DNA of 64,000 nt from Caryophanales bacterium (GTDB taxonomy: Bacteria > Bacillota > Bacilli > Bacillales > Amphibacillaceae), in NCBI GenBank assembly GCA_026168805.1, contig JAPFDS010000067.1, forward strand, positions 55,594 through 119,593. Direction: 5' to 3'. This document shows positions 48,595 through 57,563 of the stretch, piece after piece. The first letter of the stretch is position 1. Each line of letters opens with the position of its first letter. The position numbers were made by a program, and so were the translations under genes. Below the pieces are notes generated by a model. It worked only from the letters and a program-made list of their open reading frames with translations. It was not told the DNA's origin and ran no database searches.

Positions 48595-48895
48595 CTCATT
48601 GTTTTTAGGCAAATTGCCTAATGCCTTTTTTGGCTGTAATAACGCAGGAAATCAAATGGTATCGCCTGAATTGTCTGATAAACAGTTTTTTTAAAAACAT
48701 GTTCTTTAAAAATAACTGCAATGATAAAAAAATATTGTTCACTGTGACTATATCCTTAATCTTTAACATGGTTTAATATGGTAGTGATTAGGAATATAAC
48801 TAACCTACTCACCTTCCCCAGTTATGTAAGCGCCTTATATATAAACCACAATGAAAGAAAACTATATTTTTTCCATTATAAAAGGAGGTTAATTC

Positions 48896-49867
48896 ATGCT
48901 TCACATCAATGAAAGAACGATGAAAGAATGCATCTCAGTAAAAGAAATTATTGATCAAATTGATTTATCTTACGAACTTTATGAATCAGATACATTTGAA
49001 ATGCCAACCCGCTCTCAAATGAAACAAGATAATAATACATTGATACTGATGCCTTGTTATGTAAATGATATAATTGCTACTAAATTAGTAACTGTTTTTC
49101 CAAATAACAAGCAAAATAATGACCCGACCATTCATGCTTTAATGGTTTTAAAATGTAGAGAAACCGGAAAAATGAAAGCAACGTTAGATGGTACTTATTT
49201 AACTGCAACTCGGACAGGAGCAGTGGGTGGTTCTGCTGTTAGGCATTTAGCTCAACAGAATGCTCAAACAATAGCTGTTATAGGTTCAGGAGTACAAGGC
49301 TTACATCAAACAATTGCTGCCTGTGAAGAAAGAGAAATTACAGACATCTATATATATAATAGAACCCAAGAGAAAATACCCCCGTTTAAAAAAGAATTAA
49401 GCGAAGTAATTGGTAAGGATATTAAATTACATGCAACTACATCAGCTGAAGAAGCAATTAAAAATGCCCAAATCGTCATCACTGCAACTACATCTGAAGA
49501 ACCTGTCCTCCCGAATGACAGCGCCTTATTAAAGGGGAGATTATTTGTCGGAATTGGTTCTTACCAACCCAGTATGCGTGAGTTTCCAGAAGCCTTATAT
49601 GATGTAGGGACTAAGATTTATGTTGATTCTACAGATGCCATTAAAGAATCAGGCGATGTAATTAGCCCTTTAGAAAAGGGTTGGTTCAGCTCAGAAAATG
49701 TTGAAACGTTATCTTCAGCTATTAACAAAAATAATCTGCAGAAGAATTATGAGGATGGGGAAAGTATTATATTTAAATCAACAGGTATGGCACTATTTGA
49801 TGCAGTTGTAGCAAATGCTATGTATGAAGCTGTGATTGAAAATGATTTAGGGATAGATATCATGTAA
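48896..49867 (+). CDS. Ornithine cyclodeaminase / mu-crystallin family protein
   Basis: 323 aa. Substrate-side residues in MPTRSQMKQDNNTLILMP and MKATLDGTYLTATRTGAVGG; Rossmann motif VIGSGVQGLHQTIAA; VDSTDAIKESGDV. Family members include ornithine cyclodeaminase, alanine dehydrogenase (archaeal type) and ketimine or sbnB-like reductases; substrate unknown. AAGGAGG before ATG, own terminator: monocistronic. Confidence 0.88.
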   Translation: MLHINERTMKECISVKEIIDQIDLSYELYESDTFEMPTRSQMKQDNNTLILMPCYVNDIIATKLVTVFPNNKQNNDPTIHALMVLKCRETGKMKATLDGTYLTATRTGAVGGSAVRHLAQQNAQTIAVIGSGVQGLHQTIAACEEREITDIYIYNRTQEKIPPFKKELSEVIGKDIKLHATTSAEEAIKNAQIVITATTSEEPVLPNDSALLKGRLFVGIGSYQPSMREFPEALYDVGTKIYVDSTDAIKESGDVISPLEKGWFSSENVETLSSAINKNNLQKNYEDGESIIFKSTGMALFDAVVANAMYEAVIENDLGIDIM

Positions 49868-49895
49868 ATATGTGCGTATGTGTACAGCCAAGAAG

Positions 49896-49929
49896 AGCAA
49901 CTTGTAACGTACAAGTTGCTTTCTTTTTT
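49896..49929. terminator. Terminator between convergent genes
   Basis: AGCAACTTGT-AACGT-ACAAGTTGCT followed by TTCTTTTTT on the plus strand. Confidence 0.9.
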
Positions 49930-49949
49930 AATCTTCATATTTCCGTTCA

Positions 49950-52900
49950 TTAACCGACTTCCTGCTTCAATCGATCTTGTTCCATCTTCAATACCTTCGC
50001 TTGAACAGATTTCTCTTCACTTGCTTCCTCTTGTTCACGTAACGCTAATGAAGCAACTTGAGATTCTCTCGCATATAAATCAAATAGATCTGCTTTTTCA
50101 CCTAGTACTTCTAACATCGCTACATCAATACTATCCTCTGTAAGTAGTCGATAGACAAGTACATTTCTCGATTGTCCCATTCGGTAAGAACGACTGATCG
50201 CTTGTTCTTCTGTGGAAGGTTTCCACTGGGGTTCACACAAAATGACAATATTAGCGGCTTGAATGTTCAAACCTACCCCACCAGCTGTTATTTGACTCAC
50301 AAGAACAGATCCTGGTTTTGCTTCGGTAAATTCATCAATAATTTCTTGTCTTCTCGTATTAGGAACATCCCCTGTAATAGCTTCAAACGTTCTTTCTCCT
50401 AAATGCTCTTGTACCGTCCGAATGACGTCTCTGAAAAAGGAGAAAATAAGCACTTTATGTCCATTGTCATTAGCTTCTTCACATATATCTAGCAATTTCT
50501 CAAGCTTAGGAGATTTCCCAGGCGAACCACCCATCCATGCAGCACGTCGCATAGTCATGAGGAGTCCAGCTTGAGTAGCTTCGTTATAATACACTCTTTC
50601 TTCCTCACCAAAGTCCATCCATTGCGGGATAACCTCTAATTCTGGTAGCTCGGCGAGTACATCTTTTCGATTTCGTCGTAAATACACTGGAGCGACTGTT
50701 TGCTTAAATTGCGTAGGTTCCAATAAATGCAGCTCATCTGATAACTGATCAGAAATATCTTTTTGTAACACTGAGATTAACTGTTTCATTTCTTCTAGTC
50801 TATTTTCGATTGGTGTTCCACTCATGAATAAGACGTGATTTGCTATCTCAGTTAATGCATAAATGCTTTGTGAACGTTTTGCCTCTGGGTTCTTTACAAA
50901 ATGTGCTTCATCAACGACTAAAATATCTAATGGTGGAAACCCATCAAAACTTAAACGGAGTGTATGCTCATATGTAGTAAGCAAAACACCTGCTTGTTCC
51001 TTCCATTTTTCAAGTGCGGCATCTCGATCACTCCCATGAAACACAAAAGTTTTTAAATCTGAGTGTTGCTCCACTTCCCTTTTCCAGTTCGCTAATATAC
51101 TTAACGGACAAACAACGATGGAATACTTTTGCTCGTTTTGAAAGAGATGATTCATCATCGCTAACGCTTGGATTGTCTTTCCGAGTCCCATTTCATCGCC
51201 TAGTAATGTTCGCTTAAAATGGAGCCCATACTTCGCTCCAAAGGTTTGATAATTTCTTAAGGTTAGCTTCAAACCGGTTTCATCTAACGCATAGTTATTG
51301 ACCTCTTCGACAATGTCAGATGGCAAGTCCTTTGACATATCTGCCTGTTTGAAATCTGTTACCTTTTCGATTTCTGTATAATAAGAAGCATTCTCTTTTA
51401 CAAAATGCTCTTTTAATTCTTCTGTATCTACAGTGAAACGATGGATGTTAGAAAATCGTTCTTCTATATGATAGAACGTATCTCTAGTCTCTGGGGTGTT
51501 CAGTTCTTCAAATGCAGCTGTAATATTTTCTTTCGTAGTTTTAGACTGGAAGAGAGCCCCTAGAAAATTTCTTTGCTTTTTTGCCATTTCGATGGCTGGT
51601 TGAACATTATCATGAAACTCGCTGATATCCTTCGTTAAGGTCTCTGCGAGAGGGAGGAGCTTCCATTTTGTATAAATAGCCCCTAGAAAATCTAGGTCAC
51701 TATTCGATAATTCATCAGGATTGATTCGTGGAGCAGCTTGTTCATACACAGAAGCCTTAATTTTAGCAACTGCTTCAACAATCGCCTCGGCACTGATCCT
51801 TCCAACGCCATTCAAAGCCATTAAATCATACATATTATGATGACGTACGTCGTAAATCGTTCGCAGACCATAACCCATCAAAGCATTTATTGGCATCCGT
51901 TTTTCTAACGTAGATATTGTATCAATCGGCATTGATTTTAAATCTTCTATAGCTTTATTCCTTTTTAAAGTCTCCCAGGTATGTTTGATAGGTTGGTTAA
52001 AGTGATGTTCAGAATACTGATCAAGCTCTTCCTTCATCTGATGTAAAGTAGCTTCGAATTGGCTGACGTCTTTTTTCTTTGTTAATTCTTTTGTAATGGT
52101 TCGCTTTTTTGCTGTTCTTGTTGTGGATTGTTTTGTTACATCCACATGAAGAGTCAATGCAATCTTATCCCTAGTCTGCTTTAAATCCTCTTGATCCATC
52201 GTATGTAAATGAATAATTTCAAACTCGCCGTATCTCGCTTTATAAAATGCAAGACGTTCAATTTTTTTATTAAAGAGACTAGCATTCGAGTCATTTGTTT
52301 TCTTAGCAATCTCATTTAAGAAATAATAACCAAAAATTTGTGCAATGTCCTGCCACTTATAACCAGTGGCTTTAGTCGTTTTAAAATCATACAGTGTCCC
52401 ATCAATGAATATATCCGCATCAGCACCACCACATGCTCTAGATGCATTACTAAAGTGAGGATTAAATACGACATCACTTTCATTTGTTATCACGTCAGGT
52501 GTTATAAATTTCCTCTCAAAAACATCACACATCATTCTAAGTTCCTTGATTATCTCATCTACTTCTTCGCTTAATAAACTTTCTTCGATATTCTGAGGAG
52601 GAATGCCCGACCGAAAAACATGTTCTAGCCTGGCTAGATATGTACTATGTCTTAAAAGCTCATCTGATAAATTACCCTTTAGAGTGACAAATTCTTTTGC
52701 GATCATCTGCCCTTCTTCGTATTTCTTGGTCAAACTACGTTGTAACTTCTTTGATACACTATTTAAAAGGATTGATAACCCTTTATTTGAGGCATCATCT
52801 ATCCAAACACTTTCGTCCTTTGTTGATATTACTTGAGCAAGTATCAAACGAGCCATATAATCAAAAGCCGTAGCAACAACTGAAGAGTAGTAACTATCTG

Positions 52901-53066
52901 TCAGTTCATAGGGTACCTGCGTAGTATAAGTACTGGAGAATGCATCATGCTTCGATAGTGTATGAAATTCATTTTTACTAGGAATTATATCTCTTAAAAT
53001 ATGTTGTAAATCTTTTGCATGTTCAGATGTACCTTTAATTAAAGACGTTAAAGACAATGAGCTCAC
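49950..53066 (-). CDS. SNF2-family DNA translocase with N-terminal PD-(D/E)XK-like motif and HhH, putative defence protein
   Basis: 1038 aa. Residues 1-330 include GGADADIFIDGTLYDFKTTK at 213-232: an acidic strand followed by DFK, the PD-(D/E)XK nuclease/Cas4-RecB-like arrangement. Residues 411-433 (MYDLMALNGVGRISAEAIVE) form a helix-hairpin-helix. The SNF2 motor spans about 600-1000: GDEMGLGKTIQ (Walker A), VVDEAH, MSGTPIENR, SQITAGGVGLNIQ, ISRSYRMGQ. It is placed next to a type I restriction system and more nuclease genes. Combined translocase plus nuclease suggests anti-phage or anti-plasmid DNA degradation; this is inferred. A DNA repair role is the alternative. Confidence 0.85.
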   Translation of the reverse strand: MSSLSLTSLIKGTSEHAKDLQHILRDIIPSKNEFHTLSKHDAFSSTYTTQVPYELTDSYYSSVVATAFDYMARLILAQVISTKDESVWIDDASNKGLSILLNSVSKKLQRSLTKKYEEGQMIAKEFVTLKGNLSDELLRHSTYLARLEHVFRSGIPPQNIEESLLSEEVDEIIKELRMMCDVFERKFITPDVITNESDVVFNPHFSNASRACGGADADIFIDGTLYDFKTTKATGYKWQDIAQIFGYYFLNEIAKKTNDSNASLFNKKIERLAFYKARYGEFEIIHLHTMDQEDLKQTRDKIALTLHVDVTKQSTTRTAKKRTITKELTKKKDVSQFEATLHQMKEELDQYSEHHFNQPIKHTWETLKRNKAIEDLKSMPIDTISTLEKRMPINALMGYGLRTIYDVRHHNMYDLMALNGVGRISAEAIVEAVAKIKASVYEQAAPRINPDELSNSDLDFLGAIYTKWKLLPLAETLTKDISEFHDNVQPAIEMAKKQRNFLGALFQSKTTKENITAAFEELNTPETRDTFYHIEERFSNIHRFTVDTEELKEHFVKENASYYTEIEKVTDFKQADMSKDLPSDIVEEVNNYALDETGLKLTLRNYQTFGAKYGLHFKRTLLGDEMGLGKTIQALAMMNHLFQNEQKYSIVVCPLSILANWKREVEQHSDLKTFVFHGSDRDAALEKWKEQAGVLLTTYEHTLRLSFDGFPPLDILVVDEAHFVKNPEAKRSQSIYALTEIANHVLFMSGTPIENRLEEMKQLISVLQKDISDQLSDELHLLEPTQFKQTVAPVYLRRNRKDVLAELPELEVIPQWMDFGEEERVYYNEATQAGLLMTMRRAAWMGGSPGKSPKLEKLLDICEEANDNGHKVLIFSFFRDVIRTVQEHLGERTFEAITGDVPNTRRQEIIDEFTEAKPGSVLVSQITAGGVGLNIQAANIVILCEPQWKPSTEEQAISRSYRMGQSRNVLVYRLLTEDSIDVAMLEVLGEKADLFDLYARESQVASLALREQEEASEEKSVQAKVLKMEQDRLKQEVG

Positions 53067-53210
53067 CTCTTCTTATCAAATCCTGTTATGTAAGCATCTT
53101 AGTTGTGAACTGTTTTCAGTAGTCTTATATGTGTATGGAACTTTGAAAACGCATTCTCCCTTAAGATAATTGACATGAGAAAAATTAAAACTATAATACT
53201 ACATATATAA

Positions 53211-53267
53211 AGGAGCCCCAATAGATTCTCGAGGTATATCCCGACCTATTGGATCAGCTCCTTTTTT
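53211..53267. terminator. Bidirectional terminator downstream of hsdR
   Basis: AGGAGC ... GCTCCT outer stem and CCAATAG/CTATTGG inner stem, TTTTTT on the plus side and TTTATATAT on the minus side. Confidence 0.8.
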
Positions 53268-53270
53268 AAC

Positions 53271-56255
53271 TTACTCCCTCAACCGATAATAAACCTCTTC
53301 CTTCATCTCATTCATCAAGAACACACGTTGCTCTTCATTTTCCATCATTTTTTGGAAGAAGTTCTTGTCGGTCATGCGATCGATCAAGAAATCCATAAAG
53401 CGGTCTTCAAAGCTAAATGTAAAGTTATCTATAGAATTGTTTTTGGCTCTCTCCTTCAGTTCCTCATCTTGTACCATATCTTCTACAAGTTGATCTCGCG
53501 AAAGTTTGTCTTGTGGGTCAAAGTCTGTCCCAAATTTTTCGTTCATTCGATCGATGATGGATGATAATCTTTCTTTTTCTTCTTCAGGAGCTGCACCACC
53601 TGCGTGCTGAGGTGGATCGATATCTACTCGACCTTGTGTTTCTAGTTGAATTTGTCCTTCAAACACTTTTTGATTGCGGTAGTATTCCAAAGCAACTTCA
53701 TCTGCTAAGTAAAGACGTTCGTTTGGCTTCTTCGGTAACTTTCTTAATAAGTAACTCAAATATACGTATAGTTTATGCAAATCAATATCTGTAAATGGTC
53801 CAATTTGTAGTACAAAAGAATACGTACGGATAAATTTCGATGCTGAACTTTTAAATTGATCCTTTTCTTCTTCCGTCAATTCTTTTTCAAATCGGTCAGA
53901 TGCTTGGTCAAGTATCGGATTCAGTCTTTCTTGTGCTCGTTTGTCATTCAGCTTTCCGTTAAACTCCAGTTCACTAACTGCATTTACTTCACCAGCTGTA
54001 TATACTTGTGCTGCATTAAGCTCATACTCTAGGTCATAAAGGATATTTGGGTCTGTTACATCGCTTAATCCTGTTACTTCATAGTAATCTTGAAAAGCCT
54101 CTTGAATAATGTCTGGGTCATTTACAAAATCAAGTACAAATGTGTCTTCCTTCCCCCGACATGTACGATTCAATCGTGACAACGTTTGAACTGCTTTAAT
54201 ACCACTTAATGGTTTATCAACATACATCGTATGGAGGAGTGGTTCGTCAAAACCCGTTTGGTACTTTTCCGCTACAATTAATACTTGATATTCATTCGTT
54301 GAAAACTTATCTGGTAATTCATTTTCACTGAAGTCATTCATTTCTACCTCAGTATATGATATCCCTTCATCGTCTACCGTGCCAGAAAAGGCAACAAGCG
54401 TCTTCATATCTGTGTAATTATTCTTTTTGATATATGCATCAATTGCATGTTTATATCGAACGGCGTGCAATCTACTGCGTGTTACAAGCATTGCTTTTGC
54501 TCGTCCACCAATTTTATGTTGGGTAACTCGTCGATAATGTTCCACAATAATTGCGGTCTTTTGTGCAATATTATGGGGATGCAATGACACAAAGCGTGCA
54601 ATTTCTTGTGTTGCTTTACGTTTAGCAACCTCTGGATCATCATTAATACTTTTTTCCACTTTATAAAACGTTTCATAAGTAACGTAATTTTGTAACACAT
54701 CTAAAATAAATCCTTCTTCAATCGCTTGCTTCATGGAATAAATATGAAACGGTTCAGGTACTTCTGTTTCTTGGTTGTATGTTCCGAACTTCTCGATTGT
54801 TTTAGGCTTAGGTGTTGCTGTAAAAGCAAAAAATGAGATATTTTCTTGCTTCCCGCTTTTCTCAACAACCTCTACAATCTTTTCTTCCGTGCTATCAAGC
54901 TCTTCTTCCATGACCTTATCTGCTGCATAAGCATCTTCAAGTGACTTGTCCGATAAAATACTCGTCATTGCTGTAGAAGCTTTTCCACCTTGAGAACTAT
55001 GAGCTTCGTCAATGATAATTCCGTATTTTCCGCGAGAAAACTCACTCACTTTATCGATAATAAAAGGGAACTTTTGTAAAGTGGTAATGATAATTCTTGT
55101 TTTATTTTGAATAGCTTCTGCAAGTTGACTTGAATCTTCATCAATCTTCTGAACGACACCTGCTTCATGTTCTAACTGATAAATCGCATCTTGCAATTGT
55201 TTATCAAGTACACGCCGATCTGTAATAACAATAATGCTATCAAAAATTGGGTCATTATTTTCATCATGCACTTTCGCTAAGCGATGGGATAACCAAGAAA
55301 TACTATTTGTCTTTCCACTACCAGCGGAATGTTGAACAAGATAGTTTTTACCGATTTTATTTTTTTGAATATCTGCTTCTATTTTCCGAACGACATCTAA
55401 TTGATGATAGCGTGGAAAAATAACGGTTTCTTTTTGATCAATAATATCTCCTGTACTATCTCTGACATCTTTTTGTTCGATATAAACAAAACGGAATAAT
55501 AAATCTAGTAAACTGTCTTTTTGCAACACATCATTCCAAAGATAGGAAGAACGGTAATTACCATAAATAATTGGATTGCCTTTCCCGCCTTGGTTTCCAC
55601 AGTTAAATGGCAAGAAGAAAGTACTCTCCCTTTTTAACATCGTCGTCATCCAGACTTCATCTGTATCTACTGCAAAATAAACCATTACACGCTTCTTAGG
55701 TTGAAACAATAATTCATTCGGATCACGGTCTTCTTTAAACTGTCGCTTAGCGTTCTCAAACGTTTGTCCAGTAAGTGGATTCTTCAGTTCCATAACAACG
55801 AGTGGAAAACCATTTAAGAAAAGTACCATGTCTAAACTATTCGTATTTTTCGAGCTATAATACACTTGACGACTAGCTGTAAAAATATTGTTTTCATAGT
55901 TTTGCATCAGTAGTTGGTTTAACGTACTAGGTGGCTTGTTATAAACGAGGCGTAGAGACACACCCCGATCTTTGATGCCATGACGTAAACAATCAATCAC
56001 CCCACGACGAGCAAGTTCCTGGTCTAATCTATTCAACAAGCGCTTTTCGAAGCGCTCTCCATGAACTTTCTTTAATCGTTCTACTTGTTTCGGTTGTGTA
56101 GCTTCAAGAAATTGAAACAACATTTCAACATCAATCGCATGTTTTTGAAAGTCTTTCAGAGCTCGTCCTTCCAAGCGACGTTCTTTGTATCCAATACTCA
56201 TTAGACTTGTCTCGATGTTCTCTTCTAAACCCATTTCCGAATAATCAATTCCCAT
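53271..56255 (-). CDS. hsdR: Type I restriction enzyme, R subunit
   Basis: 994 aa. N-terminal nuclease: SLDMVLFLNGFPLVVMELKN with Asp142, Glu156, Lys158 (PD-(D/E)XK). SF2 motor: VQHSAGSGKTNSISWL (Walker A), IIIDEAHSSQGG, FFAFTATPKPKTIEKFG, SRLNRTCRGKEDTFVLDFVN. C-terminal helical region binds the MTase core. Translocates and cuts unmodified DNA together with HsdM2S. Overall full length and intact. Confidence 0.95.
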   Translation of the reverse strand: MGIDYSEMGLEENIETSLMSIGYKERRLEGRALKDFQKHAIDVEMLFQFLEATQPKQVERLKKVHGERFEKRLLNRLDQELARRGVIDCLRHGIKDRGVSLRLVYNKPPSTLNQLLMQNYENNIFTASRQVYYSSKNTNSLDMVLFLNGFPLVVMELKNPLTGQTFENAKRQFKEDRDPNELLFQPKKRVMVYFAVDTDEVWMTTMLKRESTFFLPFNCGNQGGKGNPIIYGNYRSSYLWNDVLQKDSLLDLLFRFVYIEQKDVRDSTGDIIDQKETVIFPRYHQLDVVRKIEADIQKNKIGKNYLVQHSAGSGKTNSISWLSHRLAKVHDENNDPIFDSIIVITDRRVLDKQLQDAIYQLEHEAGVVQKIDEDSSQLAEAIQNKTRIIITTLQKFPFIIDKVSEFSRGKYGIIIDEAHSSQGGKASTAMTSILSDKSLEDAYAADKVMEEELDSTEEKIVEVVEKSGKQENISFFAFTATPKPKTIEKFGTYNQETEVPEPFHIYSMKQAIEEGFILDVLQNYVTYETFYKVEKSINDDPEVAKRKATQEIARFVSLHPHNIAQKTAIIVEHYRRVTQHKIGGRAKAMLVTRSRLHAVRYKHAIDAYIKKNNYTDMKTLVAFSGTVDDEGISYTEVEMNDFSENELPDKFSTNEYQVLIVAEKYQTGFDEPLLHTMYVDKPLSGIKAVQTLSRLNRTCRGKEDTFVLDFVNDPDIIQEAFQDYYEVTGLSDVTDPNILYDLEYELNAAQVYTAGEVNAVSELEFNGKLNDKRAQERLNPILDQASDRFEKELTEEEKDQFKSSASKFIRTYSFVLQIGPFTDIDLHKLYVYLSYLLRKLPKKPNERLYLADEVALEYYRNQKVFEGQIQLETQGRVDIDPPQHAGGAAPEEEKERLSSIIDRMNEKFGTDFDPQDKLSRDQLVEDMVQDEELKERAKNNSIDNFTFSFEDRFMDFLIDRMTDKNFFQKMMENEEQRVFLMNEMKEEVYYRLRE

Positions 56256-56270
56256 TAAAACTCCTCCTTT

Positions 56271-57563
56271 CTAATTTACTTCCTCCATCTCACTTGCATA
56301 ATCACGTACATAAATCTTCCCTGTGACCGCTTCGTAAATTAAGGATTCGCGGTATTCCTTGAGTTTGGAGATTTGTTTTCTGATACCTAGAATCACATCA
56401 TCAAGTTGAGATGTTTGTTCGTCTAGGTAACTAGCAATTTCACGTTGTTCATCATAATTAGGTATAGCACATAAATCATTTTCAATATCGGTTCCTACTA
56501 GACTAGGTAAGGCAGTATTAGTTGTGTAAACAGCCCATGGAAAAATATAGAACAAGTAGTAGAACCATTTAGGAAAAGCTTTCTCATGAAATTTTGTATA
56601 ATACATTGTGTCCACAGTCCAGAAAGATTGATCAACATAAATTGGCTTCCCTATTGTTCCCTTTCGTCCAAATAAAACAGACTCTCCTTTAAAAATTGGT
56701 TTATCAGTCTTTTTAAATACTCCTCCTGAACCAAACACATCTACTGCATCTAAATCAGTTAATTCTTTTTCTACTTCAATTTCCTTACCATTCATCACAA
56801 TAATAAATCTTTTTAATTTGGCCATCTCCCAATGCTCTGGTATCTCACCAATCCACTCAACTCCTGAGTCTTTCATTTTCACATCTGGATCAAGTCCTTT
56901 TGTCACCGTCTCAGTAATCACCGCCTGACGCTTTTCTTCTAGGAGCTCGATTAAGCGTTCTTTGTCAGAGATGAGAGAGTCAATTTCTCTTCTTTTATTT
57001 AAAGTGTATTTTGAAAGAATTCTTTGTTCAGATATGGTTGGTAACGGCCCAAATATATTTAATAACCTAGGTACAGTAATAGTTTTTATAGTAGTTTTAT
57101 CAGATTGATTATCAAGTTCATCGATAAATTTTTGATTTTCCATTATTAAAGATAAATAGTTTGAATCTACCTTATTAATATCCGGAGATAACCTTAATAA
57201 ATTTGCTGTTATATTACTACCTTCTATTTCAGAATTAACTAATCCAATTTTCCCCAACGTTCCCCTTACAGACATTACAATATCGCCAATTTTCAACTTC
57301 GTTAAAGGAAATTTATTTGAAGTTTTTTCGGATATAAATCGAGAAGGCACATTTTTTATATCTATACTTCCATTTCCTTTTAACATTTCTCCCCTAATTT
57401 CTCTTATCCCCTCATTCACATAAGTTATTCCATAATAAGTTGGATATCGATATACTATATCAAAGAAGTATTTTAACTTTAAAACATCCCAACCTTCTGG
57501 TATATCCCCAATCCACTCCACACCACTATCTTTATATTTTGGATAAGATTTCAATTTGACCAT
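56271..57563 (-). CDS. hsdS: Type I restriction enzyme, specificity subunit
   Basis: 430 aa with two target recognition domains and two conserved helical spacers. Each half begins with a near-identical motif: KDSGVEWIGDIPEGW near residue 11 and KDSGVEWIGEIPEHW near 231. Central RLIELLEEKRQAVITETVTK and C-terminal KLKEYRESLIYEAVTGKI coiled coils are the spacers. The start overlaps hsdM by one base (TGATG). Sets the bipartite target; sequence not predictable by eye. Confidence 0.93.
   Translation of the reverse strand: MVKLKSYPKYKDSGVEWIGDIPEGWDVLKLKYFFDIVYRYPTYYGITYVNEGIREIRGEMLKGNGSIDIKNVPSRFISEKTSNKFPLTKLKIGDIVMSVRGTLGKIGLVNSEIEGSNITANLLRLSPDINKVDSNYLSLIMENQKFIDELDNQSDKTTIKTITVPRLLNIFGPLPTISEQRILSKYTLNKRREIDSLISDKERLIELLEEKRQAVITETVTKGLDPDVKMKDSGVEWIGEIPEHWEMAKLKRFIIVMNGKEIEVEKELTDLDAVDVFGSGGVFKKTDKPIFKGESVLFGRKGTIGKPIYVDQSFWTVDTMYYTKFHEKAFPKWFYYLFYIFPWAVYTTNTALPSLVGTDIENDLCAIPNYDEQREIASYLDEQTSQLDDVILGIRKQISKLKEYRESLIYEAVTGKIYVRDYASEMEEVN

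Noticed and set aside
48607..48640. Terminator after the hydroxyacid dehydrogenase promoter region
   Set aside because: AGGCAAATTGCCT and a nearby TGCCTTTTTT make only a weak hairpin and no transcript clearly ends there.
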